NCBI GenBank assembly: GCA_020723965.1
Contig: DYHW01000001.1
Location: 420,587 to 484,586, forward strand
DNA length: 64,000 bases
Direction: 5' to 3'
Source: Melioribacter sp.
Lineage (GTDB): Bacteria > Bacteroidota > Ignavibacteria > Ignavibacteriales > Melioribacteraceae
Made by a program: the position numbers and the translations under genes. The notes beneath the pieces were generated by a model. The model was given only the letters and a program-made list of their open reading frames with translations, was not told the DNA's origin and searched no databases. Below, in pieces: positions 1 to 10,100 of the stretch. Positions within the stretch are counted from its first letter, which is position 1. Every line of letters begins with the position of its first letter.

Positions 1-583
1 TCGGTCTTCTTTTATCAATTAAAACTAAACCTGCATCCATGCGTTTAGCATAAGAGCGCGCTAGTTTTAAGCCGCCTATATCAGGTGAAACTACAACAAG
101 ATTTTCAAGCTGATCCTTGAATAAGCCGGAGAAAACTGGAGAAGCATACAAGTGATCGAAAGGAATATCAAAAAAACCTTGAATCTGAGCGGCGTGCAAG
201 TCCATAGTAATTACTCTATCGGCGCCGGCAACAGTAATTAAATTTGCAACAAGCTTTGCAGTTATTGATACTCGAGGTTGATCTTTTCTATCTTGCCTTG
301 CATAACCAAAATAAGGAATAACAGCCGTTACACGTGTTGCAGAAGCGCGTTTGGCTGCATCTATCATAATAAGCAGTTCCATTAAATTTTCTGCCGGCGG
401 TTGAGTAGATTGAACAATATAAACATCTCTGCCGCGAATATTCTCTAGAAACTTCACCCAAATTTCGCCATCGCTAAATGTGCGAATATCTACATTGCCC
501 TGGCTTAAACCGAGATATTGGCAAATTTTTCGGGTTAATTCTTCATTTGAAGAACCCGAAAATATAAAGGGTAGTTGTTCCAA
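1..583 (-). CDS. prs: Ribose-phosphate pyrophosphokinase, N-terminal part (cut by window edge)
   Basis: Makes PRPP from ribose 5-phosphate and ATP in the cytosol, feeding purine, pyrimidine, His, Trp and NAD synthesis. About 194 residues are present; the family is about 310-320 long, and the 3' end runs off the left edge. Visible are FSDGEIWV in the first half-domain, the ATP-loop segment [10 protein letters not shown], the metal-site segment [12 protein letters not shown] and the beginning of the second domain (VVSPDIGG). I chose the TTG at 583-581 as start: an in-frame stop lies at 620-622 and no ATG or GTG lies between. A consensus promoter is found just upstream. Family assignment is firm; the start codon is an inference. 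Confidence 0.95.
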   Translation of the reverse strand, partial: MEQLPFIFSGSSNEELTRKICQYLGLSQGNVDIRTFSDGEIWVKFLENIRGRDVYIVQSTQPPAENLMELLIMIDAAKRASATRVTAVIPYFGYARQDRKDQPRVSITAKLVANLITVAGADRVITMDLHAAQIQGFFDIPFDHLYASPVFSGLFKDQLENLVVVSPDIGGLKLARSYAKRMDAGLVLIDKRRP

Positions 584-622
584 GTTACTAATCGAACGCC
601 TATTCTTAAAAAACGAGCGCTA

Positions 623-651
623 AATATAAAGAAATCTCTCTAGTCTGTCAA
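623..651 (-). promoter_or_regulatory. Sigma70-type promoter of prs
   Basis: On the minus strand TTGACA (651-646) is followed after 17 bases by TATATT (628-623), a 5/6 match to TATAAT. Initiation would fall near 616, about 33 bases before the TTG start of prs. Read by eye from the sequence. Confidence 0.7.
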
Positions 652-686
652 CTTAAACGACTTTTACAGAATTCAGAGACGCTCTT

Positions 687-1355
687 CTATTTTATTCGTT
701 TACTAAAGAGGTAAACAATAACTACAACTAAAACAAACAATGCGCTTAAATAGATCCATATAGGAGTTTCTTTTAGCTTGAACTGTTGATATGTAGCTGT
801 TATCAGCTTTCCTCTGCCTATTTCATCAAGCGGATAATGCCAAGTAAGTTTGTTTCTATCAATTTCTGTTGCGTTATGGCTTAATATTTCTCCGGGCAGA
901 TAATAAATGAAACTGATCGAAAAGTTTTTACTGCCGTATCCGAAACCCGTGGCAATTGGCGGAATGAATTGAGAAAATACTTTTGTGTTATTTTCTTCCG
1001 TTTTTATAGTTAACTGAGAATTTTTGAAAGCAGGAGTATTGTTAAGTGAATCTAAACTGTGAAAATTGAGTTCTATTTTTGAGTGAATTGTACTGTCTGT
1101 AAAGACTTTATAGACCTCTACATTTGTTACGTGACTAAATTCGGAAGAAAATTCCTTAAAGACCGAATCCTTATTAAAAATACCCAGTTGTTCAACAATC
1201 AACGAATCCCTTTGCGAAGTCCATTTCATCCAATAATGAATGAACATGTTGCCAGAGCCGTCAGTTTTTATTGTTGTAACTTGTGTGTAATTGAGGCATC
1301 CGTTAATAAAAATCAAAAAAGAGATTGTAATAATTGTAAAAAGTCTTTGTATCAT
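687..1355 (-). CDS. Uncharacterised lipoprotein with a C-terminal membrane segment
   Basis: I do not recognise the family. The 222-residue product starts with a hydrophobic signal ending in a lipobox-like INGC, so residue 20 would be the lipidated cysteine. A mostly beta/charged extracytoplasmic region of about 175 residues follows. Near the C-terminus (about residues 199-216) is a second hydrophobic stretch, IWIYLSALFVLVVVIVYLF, followed by SKRIK, which looks like a transmembrane anchor with positively charged cytoplasmic residues. The protein would thus be held to the membrane at both ends with its middle outside the cytoplasm. It lies between prs and its own upstream gap with no operon partner. 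Function unknown. Confidence 0.7.
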   Translation of the reverse strand: MIQRLFTIITISFLIFINGCLNYTQVTTIKTDGSGNMFIHYWMKWTSQRDSLIVEQLGIFNKDSVFKEFSSEFSHVTNVEVYKVFTDSTIHSKIELNFHSLDSLNNTPAFKNSQLTIKTEENNTKVFSQFIPPIATGFGYGSKNFSISFIYYLPGEILSHNATEIDRNKLTWHYPLDEIGRGKLITATYQQFKLKETPIWIYLSALFVLVVVIVYLFSKRIK

Positions 1356-1478
1356 AACCGATTTTTTTTAAAACAAATATGCAAAAAAAATGGTTAACAA
1401 ATAATAGAAGTTTGATTTCTGAAACCGAACGATTATTTTTTGCATCCAATTATTGTTAAATATTAAGAGGAAAGAGCA

Positions 1479-1712
1479 ATGCCCACATATGACTATAAGT
1501 GTTTAGATTGCGGACATACTTTTGAAGCATTTCAACGAATCGCGGAGGGACATTTAACAAATTGTCCTTTGTGTAACGGGCATATCAGAAGATTGATAGG
1601 AGCAGGCACTGCGCCAATATTTAAAGGAACTGGATTTTATCAAACAGATTACAAAAATAATTCAAGCAGTTCATCAAACAGCAGCACAGATGAAAAATCA
1701 ACTTCTTCTTGA
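1479..1712 (+). CDS. FmdB-family zinc-ribbon protein
   Basis: Small 77-residue protein of the FmdB/CxxC_CXXC_SSSS type. It begins MPTYDYKC and has two CxxC knuckles, C8-C11 and C29-C32, which should bind one zinc ion. It ends in a serine-rich tail (about residues 61-77), as is usual in this family. The cellular role is not established; members have been called putative regulatory proteins. An AAGAGGAAAG Shine-Dalgarno sequence precedes the ATG. It stands alone on the plus strand and converges with the large gene ending at 1848. No clear terminator hairpin is visible in the 135 bases between them. Confidence 0.85.
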   Translation: MPTYDYKCLDCGHTFEAFQRIAEGHLTNCPLCNGHIRRLIGAGTAPIFKGTGFYQTDYKNNSSSSSNSSTDEKSTSS

Positions 1713-1847
1713 TTTTTGTGTAGATTATTCAATCTCTCAAAAAAAAATCATATTAGTGAATAATAGAAATAAGAATTTGCTATCTCCTATTTACACACAC
1801 ATTGAATGAGAAGATATAATCCGGATGAAAATTTGTGCAGTTCTTTT

Positions 1848-4800
1848 TTAAAAATCTAAACCTATAGAGACGTAATATCTGGGTTTTGACCATTTATCAA
1901 GATCATATTTCCACGCAATATCAATTCTCCACAAGAAAAGCATATAAACTCTAAAGCCAACGCCTGTGCCAAGGAGCAGGTCTTTTGTTACTGTTTCGCC
2001 AAATTTGTTTGTTCCGATAAGTTGTAATTTTCTTGTGTCGTCCCAAGCAGAGCCGGCATCAATAAAAGCAACGCCTAGAATATTTTGAAAGAAGAGGGGC
2101 AGTCCGCCAGTTAACAAAAACCTGATAATTGGAACGCGAAGTTCAAGATTCATTAGCGCATATTTAGTTCCCATCTTTTCTGCATAATCATAACCGCGTA
2201 AGGGAAGTGCAGGCGTTAAAAATGCAAAGTCTGATGCAGAAGAAACCGGAACGCCGCCAGTTGCAAATGTTCTGTTTATCCAATTTTCAGTTCCGCCAAC
2301 AAAAAATCTTTGCGCGTTACCACCTCCTGAATAACCGCCGGAAAATCTGAAAACAAAACCATTGTCATACCAGAAACGAAAATAATTTCTGTAGTCTGCA
2401 ACTATCGAATAGAAACTTAGTTTAGATTTTGTAATTCCGGGGTCTCCAAACATCGAAAGGTAATAACGTGTCCCTTCAATAGGCGATGTATAACCCCACA
2501 AAACATTATCTTGAACAAAGCTGAATGAAGGAAGAACAAATGTACTGCGGTCGCTGGGAATTAAAATATTATCAAGATTCTCGGAGCTGACACTCAGGAT
2601 GCTCAACCCAAAATCGATCCTATGAAACCGGTCGAACGGATAACTTGCAGAAGTAATCAAACCGAAATTTCTGAAACGATAAAGTTCAGAGCCGAAAAAT
2701 GTGTTCTTGTAAAGAAAACGCGCAGTGTGAAATGCTTGTATTCCGAAGTCTAATCTTTTTTTTAAGTAATAATATGCTAATCCGTAATCGCTATTTTTTA
2801 TATCGATCTGTAAGCTCGTTTGCCCGATCAGTCTGTGATTGCCAAGCGCATCGCTGAATGCTAGAACTGTAGTGCCAAGCAGACCGTAGAGTGTGCTGTA
2901 GCCGGCATTTGCATAAACTAGATCTGGCGTAAAATTAACTTTGTATTTATTAACTAAAAAATTTCCGTGCTGATCCAATTTTTCGCTGAAGAGAATATTT
3001 TTTCTCTCTATTTGCGCGCTGTCGCTTTCAGGTTTATCTTTGGCGAAGACATACTTACTGTAATCAACTCCGCTCGAATCTTTGCTCGCTTTTTCTTCGC
3101 GCACATACGTTCCAACAAATATTTTCTTTTTTTCTTTTTGATCTGTAGAATCGGCTAATACAACATTTTGAACATCAGTTGAATCTTTCTTTTCATCGTC
3201 TAAAAAAATCTTTTGGCGCTTATCTAATTGTGGATTAACAACTTGACTCATGTATTTTGTCAACTGAAGAGAATCGGATTCTAATTTTAGATCGAAGGGA
3301 TTATTGATAAGAAAGAGGTTATACCCAAGATTATAAAGAGCAGAAAAAACAAGCTTTTTTCCATCTGATGAAAGAGATAATTGGCTAAGGTCGCTCAAAG
3401 AATTTGTAATTGGTATAGGGTCGGGTTTTAAAGAAGATTCATTTTCTGAAATTTCTAATTTCTTTCGGTAGATATTGCTAATTCCGTTCTTATCTGAAAC
3501 GAAAAGTAATTCTTTACCGTTAGAAGAGAGAGCAGGGTATTTTTCGTCGCTGTATTTCCAATCGGTAATTCTATCTATCTTTTTTGAGTCGATTTCAATC
3601 GAATATAGATCCAATTGTTTGTAATTATGCTCTTGCATAGCAATATCTGCTGTATGAATAGTTTGAGTAAGATGGTCTCCACGGTCTGAAGAAAAGATAA
3701 TTTTCTTGCTATCGTGCGTCCAAACTAAATCTGCTTCGCTGTAAATATCGTTTGTTAAATTAGTTAATTGTTTGGTTGTGAAATCGTAAAGATAAAGATC
3801 GGACTGAACAGGGTTCTGCCCGATAAAAGCAATTTTGTTTCCATCATAAGACCAGCTAACAGAACCGATTCCCGGCATCTGAAAAGACAGTTCATATTTT
3901 TTTTCTGTTACAGTGTTAATTATCGAAATAACATCCGTACCGCCTGATTTAGTAGAAAGAGCAATTTGTATATTGTCTGGCGCCCATGCTATTGAAGGAT
4001 GTAAAATACTTAGTTCTTCAAAATCGACCGTCTTTCCGCTTTCGACAATCTTCTTTAAAATTTTTCCATCATGAGTGCTCATTATATAAACATCGAAGTA
4101 AACATCGCGATCTGAAATGAATGCAATTTTATCGCCTTGAGGAGAAATAGCAGGGCTTGAATTATAAAAGCCGCCAACTTTTTTATTATCTGTTAATCTT
4201 TTGGCAAATTCATCGGGGTCTTGAAATTTTGCAATATCGGGCAAATATTCTTTTTTCAAACTTTTTTTCCAGCGTTCATTTAATTCTTCTAAGTCGATTC
4301 CAATAGATGCTTTTAGGGCCTGTTCGAGTGCGCCAAAGTTTTGAATCTTGTTCATCAATTCGCCTATCTTTTGACGTCCGTAAGTGTCTGCGATATATTT
4401 GAAAACAGATTGTCCGCCCCTGTAAGCAAGATAGCCGTCAAGCCGCATTATATCTGGTAAATTTTCTGTAAGAATGGAATTGCGAATGAACATATCCGTG
4501 TTGGTTTCCCAGCCCTGAGAAAGATATTCTGCGCTTCCTTCCCAAAACCAGAGAGGCAGTTGAAGTGTAATTCCCCTTGATATAATGTTTTGAATAGTTC
4601 CACCGTAGTACATATCGCGCATAACAGCATGAACCAGTTCATGCGCAATTACGTGTTGAAATTTTTTGTATGATCCTTCAAAAGGAAAAACAACTCTGTT
4701 TTTAAAAGGCTCTGTAAAACCTCCTGTGCCTTGCCCGGTATATTCATCGGTTACATTTGTTTCCTGAAAATCGTTATGAGAGTTGTAAACTATTAGCGAT

Positions 4801-5039
4801 AATCTGTTGTTGATCTGGTAGTTAATGTCCTTTTGGATCTTCTGCAATGCTTCTTCTGCAACAGAAGCCGTGAACTCAGCAATTTTTTCTCCGCCGCTAC
4901 AAAAATAAATATCAAAATGTTTTGTCTGGATAAAATACCAGTCGTGGTCTTTATAATTAACTTTATTCTGCCCGAATTGTGCAAAAGAAAAAGTTGTTGA
5001 GAATAGAATTATTGCGATAGAATAAAAAATCTTTTTCAT
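1848..5039 (-). CDS. Secreted HEXXH metalloprotease fused to a TolB-like propeller and an outer-membrane barrel
   Basis: A 1063-residue three-part protein. A Sec signal peptide (residues 1-20, ending FSFAQ) is followed by a gluzincin-type domain with HELVH at 133-137 and a likely third zinc ligand in WEGSAEYLS near 167, as in the Peptidase_MA-like family. Residues about 280-600 hold TolB/PD40-type repeats such as IAFISDRD, KIAFIGQNP, KIIFSSDRG and ELLFVSDKNG. After a low-complexity charged linker, the last 380 or so residues are rich in aromatic beta strands and resemble the BamA/Omp85 surface-antigen barrel, ending in ISIGLDF with a terminal Phe. It lies 25 bases after rnr and is last in a minus-strand envelope operon. 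Substrate unknown; protease activity and barrel insertion are inferred. Confidence 0.8.
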   Translation of the reverse strand: MKKIFYSIAIILFSTTFSFAQFGQNKVNYKDHDWYFIQTKHFDIYFCSGGEKIAEFTASVAEEALQKIQKDINYQINNRLSLIVYNSHNDFQETNVTDEYTGQGTGGFTEPFKNRVVFPFEGSYKKFQHVIAHELVHAVMRDMYYGGTIQNIISRGITLQLPLWFWEGSAEYLSQGWETNTDMFIRNSILTENLPDIMRLDGYLAYRGGQSVFKYIADTYGRQKIGELMNKIQNFGALEQALKASIGIDLEELNERWKKSLKKEYLPDIAKFQDPDEFAKRLTDNKKVGGFYNSSPAISPQGDKIAFISDRDVYFDVYIMSTHDGKILKKIVESGKTVDFEELSILHPSIAWAPDNIQIALSTKSGGTDVISIINTVTEKKYELSFQMPGIGSVSWSYDGNKIAFIGQNPVQSDLYLYDFTTKQLTNLTNDIYSEADLVWTHDSKKIIFSSDRGDHLTQTIHTADIAMQEHNYKQLDLYSIEIDSKKIDRITDWKYSDEKYPALSSNGKELLFVSDKNGISNIYRKKLEISENESSLKPDPIPITNSLSDLSQLSLSSDGKKLVFSALYNLGYNLFLINNPFDLKLESDSLQLTKYMSQVVNPQLDKRQKIFLDDEKKDSTDVQNVVLADSTDQKEKKKIFVGTYVREEKASKDSSGVDYSKYVFAKDKPESDSAQIERKNILFSEKLDQHGNFLVNKYKVNFTPDLVYANAGYSTLYGLLGTTVLAFSDALGNHRLIGQTSLQIDIKNSDYGLAYYYLKKRLDFGIQAFHTARFLYKNTFFGSELYRFRNFGLITSASYPFDRFHRIDFGLSILSVSSENLDNILIPSDRSTFVLPSFSFVQDNVLWGYTSPIEGTRYYLSMFGDPGITKSKLSFYSIVADYRNYFRFWYDNGFVFRFSGGYSGGGNAQRFFVGGTENWINRTFATGGVPVSSASDFAFLTPALPLRGYDYAEKMGTKYALMNLELRVPIIRFLLTGGLPLFFQNILGVAFIDAGSAWDDTRKLQLIGTNKFGETVTKDLLLGTGVGFRVYMLFLWRIDIAWKYDLDKWSKPRYYVSIGLDF

Positions 5040-5064
5040 AAACTGTTACCTTCCATTAACTAAT

Positions 5065-7161
5065 TTATCTGCTTAGGATAAAATCGATTGTTCGTTTTTC
5101 TTCATCCACTCGGATCACTTGTACGTTTACCTTGTCTCCAAGCCGAAGCTTTCTTCCGGTGCGCTTTCCTATTATTGAATAACTCTTTTCATCAAAAGTA
5201 TAATAATCGTCTTCCAAATCTTTGAACCGTATCAAACCTTCAGCAAGCGTTTGGCTAAGCTCAACAAAAATTCCGAAATGTGTTATACCGGAAATAACGC
5301 CGTGAAATTCCTGACCTACTTTACCTTTCAAATACTCAATTTGTTTCAGCTTTACAGAAAGCCGTTCAGAATTTATTGCATTCCTCTCCTGCATAGAAGC
5401 ATGACTGCAAATTTCCTCTAGAACTTCCGCCGAATAAATTTTTTCCGAATTATTACAGATATAATTATAAATAATTTTATGAACAATCAAATCCGGAAAA
5501 CGGCGAATGGGAGAAGTGAAGTGAGTATAATGCTTAAACCCGAGACCGTAATGTCCAATGTTCTTTGTTGAATAAATCGCCTTAGCCATCGAACGAATTG
5601 CAATTTCGTTTACAACGGCTTCCTCTTCAGTTCCTTTTACTTCTTCCAAAAGATTTTGGAACTGGATGGATTTGTTCGCTGCGTTCGGATCGAAGTGATA
5701 ACCAAGTGATTTAACAAATCTGCTGAATTCAAAAATTTTTTCTTTATCGGGAAGATCGTGCACACGGTAAACAAATGGAACTTCTGTTTTATTTTTTTGT
5801 GGTTTCATTTGCTCTGCAATAATTTGATTTGCCAAAAGCATAAGCTCTTCAATTAAGTTATGGCTTTCGCGCACTTCTTTAATCTTGATTTCAACAGGAA
5901 CTCCGTTTTTATCTAATTTAAAGACAACCTCCGGAGTAAAAAAGTTTATGCTCCCTTTCTTCATTCTTTTTTGACGCAGCGTTTTGGAAAATTCATTCAA
6001 TAAAACAATATCCGAATAAAAATCCCCTTTTCCTTTTTCAATAATTTCCTGAACTTCATCGTAGGTGAATCTTCTTTTACTGTTAATAACAGATTTGAGA
6101 ATTTGATAATCAACAACTTTGCCGCGTGTGGTTAGTTCTGCAATCACAGAAAAGGCAAGCCGGTCTTTCCCCGGCACAAGCGAGCAAATTGTATTAGACA
6201 ATTTCTCTGGCAGCATAGGAATAACTTTGCCAACAAGATAAACACTCGTTCCGCGTTGCAGCGCCTCGCGATATACAGGCGAATCATCTTTTACATAATG
6301 GCTAACATCAGCAATATGAATTCCAACCAAATAATTTTTGTTCGGAAGAATATCTATTGAAACGGCATCATCAAAATCTTTTGCGTCTTCAGGATCGATA
6401 GTAAAAATATTTTTGATTCTAAGATCAAGCCGCTTTTTAATTTCAGATGGCGGGATCTCTTCGGAAATCGATTCGACTTCATTCAAAACTTTTTTGGGAA
6501 ATTTATAAGAGAGATTAAATTCACGCGCTATAGAAGCAATTTCAGCGTCATAGGTTCCTGCTTTGCCAAGAATTTCTATTACTATACCTTCAGGATTAAG
6601 ATGCTGTGATCTCCACACAATATTTCCAACAACAACTTTGTCTCCAACTTTTGCGCCGTTAAGTTTATCTGCCGGCACATAAATATCGCGGTTGATCTTT
6701 TCATCATCAGGCGCTATAAAATAAAACGAATTGGTTTTGTGTAGAGCGCCTGCAATTTCTTTTCTTTTCCGTTCAACAATATTAACAACTTCGCCTTCAA
6801 CACTTTTTCCGCTCTTCTTGGCAAACAAGATTACTTCAACAAGATCTCCGTCAAAAGCGGTATTCATATTCTTACGCGAAATGTAAACATCTTTTATTCT
6901 GAAATCTTTCAGTGAAACAAATCCGTAATCTCCCTGTCCAATAATTTGCAGTCTGCCTATAAGTTTATCTTCACTCAACTTTTTTAGCTGATAACGTTTT
7001 CCTTCACGCGTAAGAAATCCTTCTTCTGTTAATTGATGAAGGAAATGTTTTAAATCCGAGTAAGAATATTCATCGTTGATGGATAACTTTTTTGCAACAT
7101 CCTTCAATTTAATTCTTAGCGAAGGATATTTTTTGAATAATGATTTAATCTCTTTTTTCAT
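5065..7161 (-). CDS. rnr: Ribonuclease R
   Basis: Processive 3'-to-5' exoribonuclease of the RNase II/R family, degrading structured RNA in the cytosol. Domains in order over 698 residues: an N-terminal winged-helix region (about 1-60), cold-shock-like OB folds with the segment GDYGFVSLKDF, the RNB catalytic domain with the aspartate cluster DPEDAKDFDDA, and a C-terminal S1 domain (FHGVISGITHFGIFVEL). The length fits RNase R better than RNase II, and the N-terminal helix-turn-helix also points to RNase R. One base separates it from tamB upstream, so the two are probably co-transcribed and perhaps translationally coupled. Confidence 0.95.
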   Translation of the reverse strand: MKKEIKSLFKKYPSLRIKLKDVAKKLSINDEYSYSDLKHFLHQLTEEGFLTREGKRYQLKKLSEDKLIGRLQIIGQGDYGFVSLKDFRIKDVYISRKNMNTAFDGDLVEVILFAKKSGKSVEGEVVNIVERKRKEIAGALHKTNSFYFIAPDDEKINRDIYVPADKLNGAKVGDKVVVGNIVWRSQHLNPEGIVIEILGKAGTYDAEIASIAREFNLSYKFPKKVLNEVESISEEIPPSEIKKRLDLRIKNIFTIDPEDAKDFDDAVSIDILPNKNYLVGIHIADVSHYVKDDSPVYREALQRGTSVYLVGKVIPMLPEKLSNTICSLVPGKDRLAFSVIAELTTRGKVVDYQILKSVINSKRRFTYDEVQEIIEKGKGDFYSDIVLLNEFSKTLRQKRMKKGSINFFTPEVVFKLDKNGVPVEIKIKEVRESHNLIEELMLLANQIIAEQMKPQKNKTEVPFVYRVHDLPDKEKIFEFSRFVKSLGYHFDPNAANKSIQFQNLLEEVKGTEEEAVVNEIAIRSMAKAIYSTKNIGHYGLGFKHYTHFTSPIRRFPDLIVHKIIYNYICNNSEKIYSAEVLEEICSHASMQERNAINSERLSVKLKQIEYLKGKVGQEFHGVISGITHFGIFVELSQTLAEGLIRFKDLEDDYYTFDEKSYSIIGKRTGRKLRLGDKVNVQVIRVDEEKRTIDFILSR

Positions 7162-7162
7162 A

Positions 7163-10100
7163 TTAGAACTCGAATTTATACTTAAGAGCCATTTCTGTTA
7201 TTTTGTCTCCCAACCCAAACGAAGAAATAAGCGGGTCTTTTCTTTCGAGACGTAATAAAAATTTAGGACCGAATAGATATTCTAGTTTGACATTTGCTTT
7301 GTAGATATTTTGAAAAACTTCAGTTGTGCCTCCAAAACTATAGCGCAAATTTTGAATTTTTCCGGAGAGGGAAAATTTTGTGAACTCTCCGGCTTGGCTG
7401 ATAGAAATGTTGTTAACTAAATCGCCAACAGTAGAATTGACAAAGCTTGTTAGAATAGAACCGAGAAAAGATGTAGCTGTGTTTCCAATTAGACTAGTTT
7501 GCCCGGCAACTTCTGCTTTATCTTGAGCGGTAAGGTCATCTTTAAATTTTCCAAAAAGAATAAATGAAAAAGCATCTGCATAATCGTATCTTGTTTCGCG
7601 TAAATTATTTTGAATATTTCGTGCGCCAAGATAAACACTTATACTTTCTTGGTTGCCTGCTAAGCTTTTTCCGAGATCTGAAAGAGGCCCTTTTATTTTT
7701 ATTTTTATTGCAACGTCTTCAGTCGTGCCGCTCTCATCGCGCGGATTTATGTAATCACTTGTGTAAGTAGAAGTGATGTCTAAATATGGATTTGTAATAT
7801 CGCTTTCAAAGCGAATAATACCAACGGCATCAAATATTTTGAAGAATTCTAATTTTGATCCTTCAAGCAGCTCAAGTGCACCTTGAGCGCGGGAATCACC
7901 ATTAAAACTATCGTACTTAAGATCGCCGCGCAATTCAACAATCAATTTTTGATTTATTGCCTGCGCAAGAATGAATTCGAGCTTTGCGTTATCTTCTATA
8001 CTTATACCAATCTCGTAATTGAAGTTTAGAGGCAGCGCGCGCTCTTTTTCTGTTTGCTGCCGAAGCGCTTTTTCTTTCAAAAGAACTTTCTGAAATTGCA
8101 AAAGCGCTCTATCTATCTTTGTTGAGTCTTCAATGAAAACGAAATTAAAATTCTTCGAAGCCCCTGATCGGCTTTCATATCCAGTAGTATAAACAAGATT
8201 TACATTTTTTAAGAGAGTATTCCCTTTGAAAAAATATTTCTCTCCGCGTTTGGTCAATATCCAATCGCCGTTGGTTTCGAGCATCAAATTGCCATAGAAA
8301 AGCGGACTAACACTTTGCGACTGTTCGCTAAGAAGAGTGAGATTGCCGAAAAATCGCAGCTCCAAATCTTCAATGCTAAAACCATCGAGCATTATTGCGC
8401 CAACGCCTTTGAGCTCGCCTTTATATTTTGAAACGTCGGCATTAGCTACAAAAACGCTGTCAACCGAAATTCCTTTTTTTTCAAAATTCAACTTCAAACC
8501 GCATTTGTAATCTAGATTGTTGTAAGTCGATCTAAAAAATCCTTCGGTTAAATTTATAAAGCCGGAATAGACAGGATTCTTGAATGAACCGCTCACATCA
8601 ACATCCGCGCTTAAAATTCCATGCTGATTAGCGACTCCTGGAATTATTCTACCGAGCGAATTCATATCAAATCTGGAAGACTTGAGCTGGATGCTTAATG
8701 GTTCATCTCCTAAAAGTCTTTCACTAACAGAAGAAAAGCTCAGATCAATTGGAAAATTTCCTTTCAATAATAATTTGGGTTTGTTTGCGTTAGCTGCTTC
8801 ATCCAAAAACAATAAGCTTGCCGAAAGTTTCTTATCAGAATAATCAGCCGTTCCTTTTATGCCGCCTAATTTTGTAGAAGCAAGCTGCAAATCTTTCAAA
8901 TCAAAAAGAAGATTGATAACGGGATTTTCAAATGTGCCGTTCATCTTAGCGTCTAGAGAGCCATCGGCGCTAAATTGATCATCGCTGTATCCTAAGAAAT
9001 ATTTTTCAAGAATCTGTCCGGAAATTCCCGTTGCTTTTACAGATAAATTTTGTTCTCCGGAGTTTTTTATTACTCCGCCTGCTGTTATGAGAGCATCTCC
9101 ACTTTCCATCTGGCATTGAACAATTTTGAAATAATCCGGATTGAACAGAACTTTCATTGTGTCTTTGTTGGTCCATTCAATTCCGTCATAAATAAACGAC
9201 AAATTGTTTACAAGAAGTTGTTGTTCTCTCGGCGTCATTTTGATAATTCCTTCACTTTCAAAATTCATCAAATCATCTATCTTGGCCGAGGCATTGAAAA
9301 ACATTTTGCTCTGGTTAAAAATTATATCAGCATTTATCGATCTGATATCGCTGCCTGAGTAAAATCTTTTTCCGGTCAGCGAGCCAGTGCCGAAAAGTTT
9401 ATCGAAAGAATTGGATCTGTTATCGCGTGTGAAATTGAAATCTGCAAGAATATCGGATAGATAAATTGTAGAACCTTTCTGCAGCATCACCAAATAATCA
9501 AGCTTTAATTCTGTAGAAACAGAAAAATTTGGAGCTTGATTTGAAATGCTGCCGCTGCCGGAACCAGCAATATTAAGTTGATCCTTGCCTAAGAGCATTG
9601 CAATCAATTCGAAATCCTTTATCTTGAATTCGTAATCGAGAGTTAGATCGGCATTGGCAATTTCAGGTAACCCAATTGAGACACTATCTTTTTTATCTTC
9701 TTGTTGAATAACAGCCAAAGGATTAAGTTCGTTCAGTTTATCTGCTACAATTTTAGAAATGGTATTCGCTTCGAAAGTGATCAGCTCTACAGCTTTCTTT
9801 AGAGAGAAATTCCCGTTGATTTTGAAATCGGCAAGGTCGGATGTTAAAATTATTTCCCGATGCGTAGAATCTTTTTTAAATGTTGCTTCTATGCTAGAGC
9901 GGTCTATTTTTTTATCGCGCAGTTGCGATGATTCAATTGTCAAAGAGAAACGGGCGTTAATTTCATCAGGGTCTAAATTTTTTCCTTCGGCGCTGAAAAT
10001 AAAATTGAGATTGCTTTCATACAGTTCTTCTTTAATGAACTTTGAAAGATCAAGTTTATTCAACCTTCCGGCTAAACTGTAAGAGGGGATAGTATCATTG

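Noticed and set aside
1083..1397. Cysteine-rich 104-codon plus-strand frame
   Set aside because: It is antisense to the lipoprotein gene, and the Cys codons mirror the sense codon usage. No family resemblance.
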